Shown piece after piece: positions 36,444-47,971 of a DNA stretch of 64,000 bases; positions within the stretch are counted from its first letter, which is position 1; each line of letters opens with the position of its first letter. Location of the stretch: contig OU015528.1 in assembly GCA_907165065.1 (NCBI GenBank), positions 36,292,515-36,356,514 of the forward strand. Reading direction: 5' to 3'. Made by a program: the position numbers and the translations under genes. The DNA comes from Caprimulgus europaeus. Taxonomy: Eukaryota; Chordata; Aves; Caprimulgiformes; Caprimulgidae. The notes beneath the pieces are model-generated. The model saw only the letters and a program-made list of their open reading frames with translations. It ran no database searches and had not been told where the DNA came from.

Positions 36444-39035
36444 AGGTGTGTCTTAAACCTGTAGGCCATTGCCTCTTTCATTTCCCTTCATTCACCAATA
36501 TGATTCTTCATTATGAAAGATCTACAGAGTTTGATAACTAGTAGAATAAAATACATGCGTTTCTTAGCTGAGCAATTTCATGCACTGTCTCTTCCTCATG
36601 GATGTCTCAGTGTGTTTATTTGGTTCAGTTTAGTTTTTGAATAGCTTGTTTTGTTATCTAGTACTAAAACATAGCACCTTTCTCTTCCCTGTTTTCTACT
36701 TGTCTGTCTAGTTATTAATCCCAAAGTGGTTCTCCAAATAAATATTTGGGATAATGGAACTGCTTATAAATGATATTTACAGATACTGAATTATTAGCTT
36801 TTCAGTATACCGTATAGTCAAGTATTAAGTCCTCTGGGAATCAAGACAATTCAGATGTCCTTCATCTGTATTTTTTTTTAATAGAGTATCTCACTTGTCC
36901 TTTTAGTTACCAATAATCTGAAAGATGCATATATATTTTTTTAGATAAACCAAAAGTCAAGGCCTTCATTTCCAAGTTTTTTGTGAATGTGAATGATAAA
37001 ATTTTTTGTACGTAGCAAGATTTCTACTTTTAAACAAGTGATGTTGGTGTTTTTCCCTCGCAGCTATTGCTACTAGAGAGACATTGATAAATGGATGTGT
37101 GAAACTAGCATAACATCTTTATGTTCTTGCTTAGAAAATAATGCCTGGTTCTACATGTTTCCTGCTGGTGACAGCATATCTTCTTTTTTGAACTTTTAAC
37201 AAGTAGAAAGAGGAGAAAGAGGAAAAAGTGATAGACACCAAAGGCAGAATATTCTTCATTAGAGCAGTGAGGGAGGCAGCAGTACAAGTTTTCAAGCCAC
37301 AAGACATCCAGGTACTTGAGGAACACTGAGGTACTATTGAGGTAGAATTCAGCCAAATTGTGCTCAATTTGAACGAAATTTTGCCTGCTGATCTTCTGTC
37401 TGGAACTGTCTTTGAAAGTTTCGGTCGATAGCTCGTGTTTAGAAGAAACGTGGAAAAAACATTCTTTTGTACTGTTGAAATGTTCTTGGTGGTTTCATTT
37501 TAAGTAAATTAAAATATGGTAGCTGTGTAAACTCTGTGTCAAGCACGTGGTATTTTTGTCCTTGTGAAAACCTGTCCAAGTCCAGGAGATTCATAAGCCT
37601 TTGAAGATTTTAATCCATGAAGCATGTTCAGAAAAGACTTCCGTGGCCTATCCTTTACTGGTTCATGTTGCTCTCTGAAAGACTTGCATGTATCCTGGCT
37701 GCACATGAACTCTTTGCCAGAGTGACTGTGTATTTTTTCGGTCTAGGCAGCTGAAGCAGGACTTGCATGTAATTTCAATGTTTTGTAGGGGCCAGGAAAG
37801 ATAAAGCATCATCCAAGACCAGACAACCTATCACCCTTGAATTCTCAGCAATGGTCCCATTCTTTCTTCAGTAGAGGAGGAGTTTGCTTTAAGTAGAAGG
37901 CTGGATGGGGGATAAGATGAGAGAGCAGACTTGGGTTGGACACACATAGAGACTGGGACTGGAAGACTGGACAATAGGAAGAAAATAAGCTGTACCAAGA
38001 AATTATCAGAAGGAGGTTTGGAAATGTGCAGAAGAGACTGGTAGAGTTTAGGCTGGTTGTAAGTAGGGAGGAGGGAGCTGTGAGCCAGCCAGTGGTGAGA
38101 GACATAGATATCTAATAAGCTTAGAGGAAGGGAAGCAGAGATGGACTAGACAAACAGAAGTAATGAAATTAGCTATAGTTGAAATACTCCTCTTCAGAAA
38201 TGTGTTTCTTAGTCCCTAGTTCCCTATACATTGCCCACATACATCCCCAAAGTAAATTGTAGGTACCAAGGATGCCTTTCCTTCCTTTACATCGCACATG
38301 TACATTTACAGTGTATTGTTTCATCTTGTTTTCAGAACTGCAAAATGCTTTTGTTCTCATTGTTTGCTTAATAGACAGCAATTTTAGGTTCAAGATATGT
38401 TCTTTTTGGATAAGGGGAGAAATCATTAAAAATGAAGCAAAAGAGAAAATAATATTAAGTCCCTTGCACCATTTACAGCTTTGTCAGGTCTCTGTGTATT
38501 CTTGCCTCTAGAGAAAATTCTGGTAATATTTCTGCAAGATGAGATTTATATGTTTACTCTGATATTTATGGATGCTTACTTTCCTGATGCATCTTTGAAA
38601 TGTCATTACTTTGGAGAGGCAACCACTGCCCTTTAAGATAAATATTTCTATTAAATATATTTTAGGTCCTCTGCAGCTTCCTCAAACAAATGCCAGCAAT
38701 AACAAATTAAGCCCCCTTAGTGAATTATTGACTTCGTAGACCTACCATTCAAAAGAACAGATTTTTTTTTTCTATTTTTCTTTCTGTTTTCAGAAATACG
38801 AGGAAATATGTCTTGTTTTTTTCTTGGTTTTCTCTTTATTCCAGAGGAGTAAATTTTAAGTAAAATGGAAATAGGTAATGTCGTCAAAGAGGTTGCCTTA
38901 GTACTAGCTTTATGTCAAAGAACTTTTTTCTTTCTAGTAAGTTACAGTAATAGCAATGGGAGTCAGAATCTGATTTGATTTGAAAAGGGAGCTTTAGCAA
39001 CAGCTTAATTAATAGTTCTTATCATTAATATGTAG
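36444..39035. other. AT-rich non-coding stretch
   Basis: No gene recognised. The part 37845-38160 is purine-rich on +. The antisense frames at 37105-37367 and 37845-38105 have no domain I can name. Confidence 0.4.
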
Positions 39036-39065
39036 GATTACTTGTGATTACTTGTAATTACTTGT
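39036..39065. repeat. Three tandem copies of a 10-base unit
   Basis: GATTACTTGT occurs at 39036-39045 and 39046-39055, and AATTACTTGT at 39056-39065. It is a short minisatellite-like tandem repeat with one substitution. Confidence 0.92.
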
Positions 39066-42000
39066 ATTGCTTCCCTTTCTACTCCATAAACAATAGCTAT
39101 TCTAAGAAAATTTGTAGGGAAGCCATCCTTCTCTAAAGTCAGGGAATTTTAAGAGCTGACAAAGGTCACTGAGACATTTTGATCTTTTAGAAAATCTGTT
39201 ATTTCCTTTTTTATTTTTATAGGACACTGATACAAATATGGAAAAACAAATGGAATTTTGTTGGATTCCTACCATACGAAAATCAATATAATTGAAGACA
39301 AAACCAATATTAATAGAAGCATATAATGATTTTTTCCAGAAAAGCTATATTAAATTTCCTCTTTTTTAAACTTAAAAAAATATATATTCAATTTTCAGAT
39401 GGTTAATGATGCCCAGTTATGAACGGAAAGTACAGAAAATCTTAACAACCTTTAAATCAGACCAAGTCAGATTTTTTTTCTGATACTTTTCATGTAAACT
39501 CCAGTTTAATAAGATATTTAATTCTGTAGCTTTAAACAAATGAGCTCTCTAGTTTCATTGCTTAAGCATCTATCACATTCACTGTGAGAATAACAGTATG
39601 TGCACTTATGTGTACACATGTGTAAGTATTGATCTGAATACAAAGTTCAGTGCTTTTCTCGACTAAAGTAGTAACTGTGAAAAGTAAAATAAATTTGGCA
39701 TGGAATTTCAATAATCTCACTTAAAGTATCATTGGAACCAACATACATTTTATTTACATGCAGGTGAAACTCGCACAAGCCATCAAGCAAAATCTTTTTT
39801 TTTCTGCAAAATCATTGTTAAGCACCTAGTATATTTGAGTATCTATTAATTTTGGATAGATATTAAGGAAAGCCATTCCAGCAAAATGTGTAAGAATTGT
39901 AAATTTTCAGGTGTTTTCTTTTGAAGATGATTACAAAGCTAGCCATTAGGCTGCTTGAAACCATCATATCTCTCATCTTTGTTGCAACAACTTTTTGATG
40001 TCTGTTACAGACTTTTAAATGAATTTTTTTTAAGTAATACAAATCACTTCATATCCCCTTGCACATAAAAAAGCTTTAGCAGTGTTGCATGGCTTCAGAG
40101 AAGATTCAGTTTTCTCTTTTTAGTTCATGCTTATATTTACTTAAAACTAAGGTGTTAATGCCAATATTTTGAAAGAAAAAATACTGGCTTAGTTGAAGCC
40201 TGCCTCTGCTTATGTGTGTGCATGAAACAAATTTGAATCCATCTGGTAAAACTCAAGGCTGTCATGGAGTAGTGACAATTCAAAGGAGAGTGAAAGAAGC
40301 TGCCATGCTCCCTCTCCCTGCAATTTTAATAGAATGTCTGTGTGTCCTTGGATTTTTAAGCATCTTACTCAAGGTTGACATGACAAGAATGTTATTTCCA
40401 ATTCATCCACCTTCATAAAAAACCATTGCTTTGGGGTTTTTGTTTGTATGTTTGTTTTTTTAAATAATATTGCTGTCATGGAAAGGATATAAACACTTCA
40501 AAATCAGCTGCATCTGTTAACTCTTACTGCACTGCTTATGTTCCAGTGGGAGGAGCTGATGAAAAACAGAGAGAAAATTGGCAATGAGTTTACAAGCCAA
40601 ATGTGATGAAGCTTATACATGCATAGTATATTACACAAGATGACTTGGGCATAGCAGGCTGCCCATTATACTTTTGTTCCTCCACTCTTCTCCCACCTAT
40701 GTTGTAATGATCAATGGAGGCTTGAGAGTGAAGTTTTGAATTCTGTCATCTGTGAAACAGCCTGTGTGAAGACCAAAGTGCCTTCTCTCTGTACATCTTG
40801 AAATCCTACAGTATCCATACAAAGATAGAAAAATATTGCTGGAGAATGCAGGAAGTCAGTACTTACTTGGTAGTCTGCATAGGATTGGTGAGAAAGAATG
40901 ACTTATTCCCCACCTCTTTTTTCTATAGACCTTTATTCCTTCATTGAATATGAACCTAGCTGTGCATTCTGAAAGAGCTTTCTGCAAGAAGGTACACTGG
41001 CCCTTGAGACCTTAAATGGTAACAGCCATTTTGATGACAGCCCATTGCTACAGTTGCTGGAGCACAAGTTTGTGTAGGCATCTTTTCCTTTTCTGTATCA
41101 TAATTCGAAAATATTTAAGTACAATATCTTGTAAGAGGGGCTTCAGTGATTAATGCTGCATGTCTGTCTGCTTAATATCACAGAACTTCGCTGTTTGACT
41201 ATTACACTCATGACTAGAAGTGCCTGTCTTATCACATATGCTTTTCACAGCAAGATTAAGAGACATCTGTAACTCCAAGACCCAGTAATCGTTGTTCATA
41301 TATAGGATGTTTACTTTTACTCTATTAACTGAAAACTGGAATAGTTCTATGTGGCGATAAACTGGCCCAGACTCTACTGTAGCAAGTCGAAGGTGAGTCC
41401 GTAGACCAGTGAGATCATGATATATAGCAGTAAAGAAAATAAATAAATTCAAGAGCTCCTCTGTTCATCTGTATAATATTCTCTCCTTATCGAGGCTGTT
41501 AGCATGGAAGAAAGTGAGTATTTTCACCAGATGTAATTTTTCTACTATTAGCAAAGCTAGATGAATAGCATTTCTTTCTGTCAATATTATTGGCAGTAGC
41601 CTTGTGAGATTTAGCTATATAATACCTGCACCTGTTGAAATAGTAAAATATTATGTAAAATAAATTCTTAAATTCCAATTCAGAGAGAAATGCAATGGTG
41701 TGATGTGTACAATGGAGCTGTCCACCTCCAGGTCTTGCTGGTGCTGGTCAAAAAATTAAAAATATAAGGGTTCCTGGAAACACAGATGACCCTTCTTCCT
41801 AGGCTATTGCCCTTGGTAGGAGCAATCCTTACCCCTAGTTTACACTTCTGAGAAGCTTGAGAAAGTATGTAAGCAGAGAATCCTCAGAAGAGTATTTAAG
41901 GTATTTGAGAATGAAATTCGGTAGAGGGCAGAATGGGAGGTTCCTTCTGCCTGATATCCTCTTCTGGCATTAAGCAATTATTTTCTTGTGTCAGAATATA

Positions 42001-43319
42001 AAAGCAAATACCCCAGAAGAGTCAGCAGCCCTGAGGAAGACAAATGAGGTTAAGGTTGTACTATTTTGCGTAACTAGGATCTAACTATCAGACAGGTAAG
42101 CCTCTTCCTTCTGCTAGTGCTTTCTTACTTTGTAGCCATAATTCAGTGTTCTTGGGGCCCAGGACATGAACAGAGTGACTGTAGTCCAGAAATGAATATA
42201 AAATTGTTTCTTCAAACTGAAGTAGATCCTAGAAGAGAAAGCAGGAGACTTCCCACAAGTCTTTGGATGCATATTGCGAGATCTCAACGTGAGTGACCTA
42301 ATATAAACTGTGTTATCTGCCTTTTGTCTTAGATATGCTTTGGTTTTGCCCCTGACAGAGCCATCTGACAGTGGAGAAAGATGACGTGTCCCTTAGATAT
42401 TGGCTTGAGTAATAACTTTCCACATATATTTTTTTTTGTAGAAATATGTTGGAAATTAGTCTATTTTCTACACATCCTCAGGTAAAACACAAAGTTAGCT
42501 ATCTCAAAGGGCAATGGGCTTGGAAGTTTAGTTACCTGTCTGGAGCTTCATTTTTTTATATACCTAGTGTAAAACCTTGAGACATTTTTACAGTAAATAT
42601 TAGCTTTAGGTCTCTGCCAGAGAGTAACTGAGTGGTCTTCACTACATGCCTCAGCTTTCAGCCAGCATTACGCTGACATTTTGCTCAGCAGTAAATGAAT
42701 ACCTTTCGGCCCAAATATTTGCAAAATGGGTTACCATAATCACAGATGTTTGGTGGGTCATCGAGGCTTGAACAGATGTTTGACCTCTCTTTTTCATAGC
42801 TATAAGCTGCCCATTTAAAGCCAAATGAAGTCAGTGCACATTATCAGACTGATATTTGACTGTGAAAGTAAGAGCTATGGTGTGCTTATACTGAGGTCCA
42901 CATCTGTCCTAGTTCAGGCTGGGCCTGAATAGGTGGTCTTCAAGAAACTTTCCTTTGACTGTCCCGACCCTTTAAGATGTTGTACTTCCATTTGTTGTGT
43001 GTTTACTAAAAAGAAACTTGACAAAATACTTCATACACTAGTGCTCATAAGCACAATACCATCTTAATACTTGGCGTGACCTAATAGGACCAAATCTTAA
43101 ACTGAGAATGAATTAATACAGATGATTATGTTGATTTCCTATCTAAAAAAAAAAATATTACTGGCTTATAATAAAAATGGACATAATGGAATATCATCTT
43201 CAAAATATATTTAGTAGTCTGTGTTTTATCAACTTAATTAGTTTACTATTATCTCCTGACTGGGGAGGTTGTTGTATGTTTATTTAACTAGGAGATTTTC
43301 ATACTCATGTTTCTTCTTC
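39066..43319. other. AT-rich non-coding stretch
   Basis: No gene recognised over about 4.2 kb. Short T-rich or G/T-rich bits occur (40428-40461). The frame at 41150-41452 (-, 100 codons) has no family motif. Confidence 0.4.
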
Positions 43320-43560
43320 TCTAATGCGTGAATTGGTGATGTCTCTGCATCCTGACAGGGCTACTACTGCTGTACCAAGGGATATAAGAAGGGAAGTAAC
43401 AAAGTGGATAGGTGTAGCACAGTGGGGCTCTGGGGATCTGCACCCCAGTGGGTGGCATGCCGATTGGGACATTGCAGGAATTGACAACAGCCAATTCCTC
43501 CGTTGCTCAACAGATCAAAGATGCCCTAAACCAGTCCACAAACCAGACTAGGACCATGAT
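43320..43560 (+). other. GC-richer island with two overlapping unassigned frames
   Basis: Base composition rises clearly above that of the neighbours. Two + frames run through it, at 43324-43551 and, offset, about 43418-43705. The second frame has three N-glycosylation-type sequons close together (NSS, NQS and NQT within about 20 residues) in a region with leucines and isoleucines at heptad-like spacing. This could be a scrap of an old retroviral envelope or another gene fossil, but I recognise neither flanking LTRs nor a definite family. A chance open stretch is equally possible. Confidence 0.25.
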
Positions 43561-45355
43561 ACCAACATGGTACTTACTACTGGATTTAGGGAGTGAAAAG
43601 GAAATGGCACATTTTTTTGTCTCTCTCTTCTCACCAGCACCCCATCTCCCCCACCCCTTTCCCCCAAGTACTGGGAATGCAAATGTTCATGTCAATGCTT
43701 TTTAAAAATCATTTTGCCTTTTTCCCTCCTAAGCTATTCCAAAGTCTTTAGGAGATTTTACTTATTTTTTCTATCCTGCTTTGTTCCTATAGCAGTGAGA
43801 GAGAACTTTGATGTATGAATGTTCGTTGCACTGTACAAAAATGTTATGAATCATTGCTTTTATTTCTGCTTCCTCAATTACAAAGATTTTACTCACCCTA
43901 TTTCATAGGAAAATATGCTATTACTCACAGGTTCGGCTGACCTACAGTCTCAGCTAATATGAATCATAGTTCTCTTCCTAAAAGTTGGCAGAGCTTTCGT
44001 CACAAGCAGGTTTTAAAGGGGTTTGTAAAGTATCTCGGTTTAATTTGGTAGCTATGTGTGTTATTTAATTGCACTTTTCTTTTTCACTCAACAGTAAAAT
44101 ACATTTAGTAAGTGTTATTTTTGTGTCTGATGGTGAATGGGAAGACATGATTTGGTTGTATTTCAAAAAACATGGCAATGAAAATACTTGAGCTATATAT
44201 GTGCTATTTACAGCTAAATCCTCCCTGCTTCTCTTTTATGCCTTTGCTGAATCACCATCATTTCTCAACATTTTGATGAAATATAGCCCCAGCATATCAC
44301 TAGATGATTAGGGATTTATTTAAGAGAGTCTTAACTTAGATAGAGAGAAATATTTTTCAAAACACTTTGCATTTCAGCTCTAAATTTAGCCCAGTGAGAA
44401 GAATCTTCCAAATTACTCTTGTAGGTAGCCTTGAATTGTAAATAATGATCAGACATCATCTAATTCTTGCATTCCTTGAAACAGAAATTCTTTAAAGTGT
44501 TTATTCTTCCATCAGAACACGTCCAGCATACACTTTACAGTATTGTTCAGCCTTTTGCAATGACAAAATTCCAGAGTAACTTGCTTAGGTTTTCTTTTCT
44601 TCTTACGCAGAGAGGGAAGGCTTGGGAGACATCTCCTGAGAAGAAAAGTGACATTACTGGATGTGTAGGGGCCTGACTCATGAGGAATTAGTTACAGAAG
44701 TAATATTTATTACCCTCTTCCATTTCAAATGGACATAATATCCTTCTGTCCTTAAAGGCATTGCTGTGCTCATAGCAGAGCTGTGAAAAACTGTTGTGTT
44801 TTCACCCACAGCCATTGCAATTCATTGCCTTTTTCCACTTACGGTTCAGCTGCTGCACTTACCTGTGAACGAGGGTAACTGAGGTGCAGGTGCACATTTG
44901 TTTCTGCCAGTTCTTCCACAACTGTGATAACCTCTGGCAAAGGGATGAGGAAGACAACAGTAAGACAATGGGCTTTATGTATTTGGGAATACATACAAAT
45001 AAATTACTACAAGATCTGATAAGGGCTTTCAGAGGTGTAAAGACTATATGTCAAATATGTGAGGCACAATGTGTTGGTGTTTGACTGTTTCACTTCCCCT
45101 GACCCAGTTTATGGTACCAACTTTCTTCTTCTCCATACTGAATTTGATGTGATTACAGTCTTTTGAGATAAATGGGTAATAGTGTTTATAAATGGTACCT
45201 TATACACAAAACAAACCAGGAAGAAAATCTTCCAGAAGAAAAATAGGAAAAGTGAAAGCAGACATAGATTTAAAAAATTATCTGGAAAAACTAATTTCCT
45301 TTGGAATTTTTGTTACCTTCCTAAGAAGAAACTCAGTATTTAACATACTTAGAGC
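43561..45355. other. Non-coding stretch
   Basis: No gene recognised. A C-rich pyrimidine patch lies at 43640-43672. Frames near 44467-44676 and 44884-45084 match nothing I know. Confidence 0.4.
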
Positions 45356-45568
45356 TTATTAGGATTTTTCTCTTTTTCTTTCTTTGGCTCACTCTTTCTC
45401 TTTTTTCTTTCTTTCTTAGTTCCTTTCTTTTCCATTCTTTCTCTCTCTCTTCTTCTTTCTCTTCCCTTCCTCCCTCCCTCCCCACCTCCCTCTCTTTCTT
45501 CCTCACTCCTCCCCTCCTTTTTTCCTCCCTCACTACCCTCTCTCTCTTTCTCAATCACTCCCTTTTTA
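45356..45568. repeat. Irregular C/T polypyrimidine tract
   Basis: About 210 bases are almost pure C and T on +, with CTTT, CCCT and CTCT words but no fixed unit. The antisense frames at 45333-45558 are Glu/Lys/Arg-rich only because of this composition and are not genes. Confidence 0.93.
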
Positions 45569-45976
45569 TGTCTATTCTAATAATTAAATCTAAAATGCAT
45601 ATTGCAGCTCAAAGCCAGCCATTTTCCTACTATTCACAAAGCAGTCAACTATTCCATGACATCAACATTTTAAAATGAGCTTTCTGCTTGATTATTTGTT
45701 TGGTTTTTTAGGGGTAATGTTAGGAATATTAGACTCTTTGAGAATATAAATCATATACTGCCAGACAGAGGGAAATTTGCCTTGTCCAAAAATATAAAAA
45801 TATATGCCTCATTTTTATCTTTGGTTTTCCACTGTAAAGAATGACTGTCAGCTTCCTATGTAATTTTGATTTGTTTATCCAGCAGTTTTGTTTGTCCTTG
45901 CAGTTCATGCAGTTTTCTCTTTGCCAGTTGTGGTCTATATTTGGTTTCCATAAAAGGTATATTTTCTTTGAGGCTA
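45569..45976. other. Non-coding stretch
   Basis: I see no gene here. Short overlapping frames near 45729-46059 depend on the adjoining T run for part of their length. Confidence 0.4.
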
Positions 45977-46002
45977 TTTTTTTTTTTTTTTTTTTTTTTT
46001 TT
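45977..46002 (+). repeat. T26 homopolymer
   Basis: Twenty-six consecutive T residues form the longest pure homopolymer in the window. No target-site duplication or retrocopied gene is visible beside it. Confidence 0.95.
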
Positions 46003-46560
46003 ACCACTGCCAAAGCCACAAGTGATGCACCATTACTTGGACTTTTGTTCTTAATTTAAACTTGGCACAGTGTCTCCCTCTGGTGTAAAACATGAGACAA
46101 AATCCTTTCTGATACAAAAGCTAGGAGGTAACTCCTTCATTTGAGATTGGGTGGGGGTTCTGTTGTATGAAGTGAGCTTTCCTACTTTCCTTGTATTGGG
46201 AAGGGGAGCAATAAGGGTTGAGGCTAGAATATTTACCTGATGGTTGAATATTTACTGGGGTCAGTCCATCTTATGGAGTATAATGGGAAGTCTGTCACCA
46301 GGAATATAGAAGTTAAAAGTTGGGAATGCAGCAGCTTATTTTGAAGAGGGTGTTCCATCAGAGAGCCATACCAAACCTTTCTTACTGTTTTTGCAAATCT
46401 GAATTACTTTGGTGTCTTTGAGCAGACTGGAAATATATGAAAGTGGAAAAGAATCCGTTCCAGTTGCTAAAACATAACTATATGTGGGTCTGCCCAGTAG
46501 CAAATGTACGTTCTGGTGTAAAATACTCATTAAGTTAAAATGACATCAGTTGAAGAGGTT
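46003..46560. other. Non-coding stretch
   Basis: No gene or repeat recognised. The frame at 46336-46530 (-) is unassigned. Confidence 0.4.
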
Positions 46561-46642
46561 TCTTTTCCTTTCTCCCTTTTTCTTTTCCTTTACTTCCTTC
46601 CTTTACTTCCATCATTTCTTTACTTCCTTCCTTCCTTCCTTC
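46561..46642. repeat. Pyrimidine-rich (CTTC)n-like tract
   Basis: About 80 bases of C/T with CTTC words dominate, ending in four to five regular CTTC units near 46622-46642. Confidence 0.85.
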
Positions 46643-47935
46643 CCCTGCTAAGAACAAACTTGAGATGCCAAATCAGTGAGAAGCATAACAGATTTGGAAG
46701 AGTAGATCACAGGAAAATGATAGACTTCGAAGCACAAAAACTCCCTGTGTTTCACCTTGTATTGTAAATATAATTTATTTATTTATTTGCCCTGGAAAGA
46801 AAGGAAATTACAGTATAATGTTTTACCTTATGCAGTCATAGCCAATGATATGCAAAGCAGCCTATGAAGAAAATATACAAAATTTCTGTGGATAAAACTG
46901 TGAGCTTACTTACCTCCTGCAGGCCATGGGAACCTGTTAGGTGGTCATGGTTGTGTAATCTGTTTGCAGTGGGTGTCACTGCAATCTCACACAGCATCTG
47001 CTAAGTTTTCTCTGACAACAGGCTGAGAAAGCAGCATTCTCTGGCTTTTCACAGCCCTTCACTACTACTGAAGTCTTCATGAGTTCTCTGACTGTTCATT
47101 GCATTGTAGTGTATCACAAGCAAGTCCTTAATCATCTACCTTTCTCTTTCTTCCCTTTATTTAATCATTTTTGTCTTGGGGGAAGAAGCAGCAATCTTTA
47201 AGCAGCACAAGGCTGTTGCTTTACCTTGTATTGTCTTAGCTACACAGAGGTGAGCTTCTGTTTTTGAGCTTTTTAGTGGTGTCTGTATCTCAGCATGGAT
47301 GAGAGAGGTAAAATGTGGAGAAGGAGGAGGCTTGAGTTGTGCGGTCTTTGCTGCTTTGTCATAGAGCCTCTTCTCCTTCCTTTCCTTGCCTGGTTCTGAA
47401 GTGGAAAATCTTGCTATTTCTGCCTTCAAACAGTGGAAAAAAAGCACAAAAAGCAGCTTAGTTCAGGTAGTAATTAAGTGTCAGCTTGGGATGTAAGGCA
47501 GATGGTTCTATATTTTGTAAATTAAAAAAAGCTATGTCAATCAAACAATTTGAACAACTAATCTTAACTCCACTAAGAGGTAGATCAAGTACTCTGCTAT
47601 TTGGCCTTGACATGTAAATGAGGGTCTCCAGGTGTCTGTATCCTTGCTGTTGTGATGTATGAAAATGAAAGTCATTTCAACTTCATTCTTACTGACACTT
47701 TGAAACAGCAATTTTCTGAAATTTTCAAAGCAAAACACACAAGAAATCCTAGTACAACAATACCAGATTTAATACCTGGACCTGAATATAACAGCAGGAT
47801 TGGATCTCTTGGAAAAGCAAAAATTCATTTTGTAGTGTAACAATTTTTTCCTATTTTTATCAAAATTTTTGGTCTGCACTACAAATAAAGAAAAGAGGTC
47901 TCCCATTTAAGTAAGAACACAGCTAAATAGTACTT
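46643..47935. other. Non-coding stretch
   Basis: I see no gene here. A short (TTTA)n lies at 46770-46788. Confidence 0.4.
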
Positions 47936-47971
47936 TTGACACTATTTAGTTGACACTATATTTGACACTAT
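47936..47971. repeat. Three spaced copies of TTGACACTAT
   Basis: Identical 10-base units lie at 47936-47945, 47950-47959 and 47962-47971, with spacings of 14 and 12 bases between starts. This is a small degenerate tandem repeat. The unit also resembles the start of a -35 box, but that is irrelevant in a vertebrate genome. Confidence 0.9.

Noticed and set aside
45333..45558. Glu/Lys/Arg-rich frames on -
   Set aside because: They are translations of the C/T-rich tract in antisense. Composition alone explains them.
45977..46002. Antisense poly(A) tail of a retrocopy
   Set aside because: No coding similarity or target-site duplication was seen to its right, so it is kept as a simple homopolymer.
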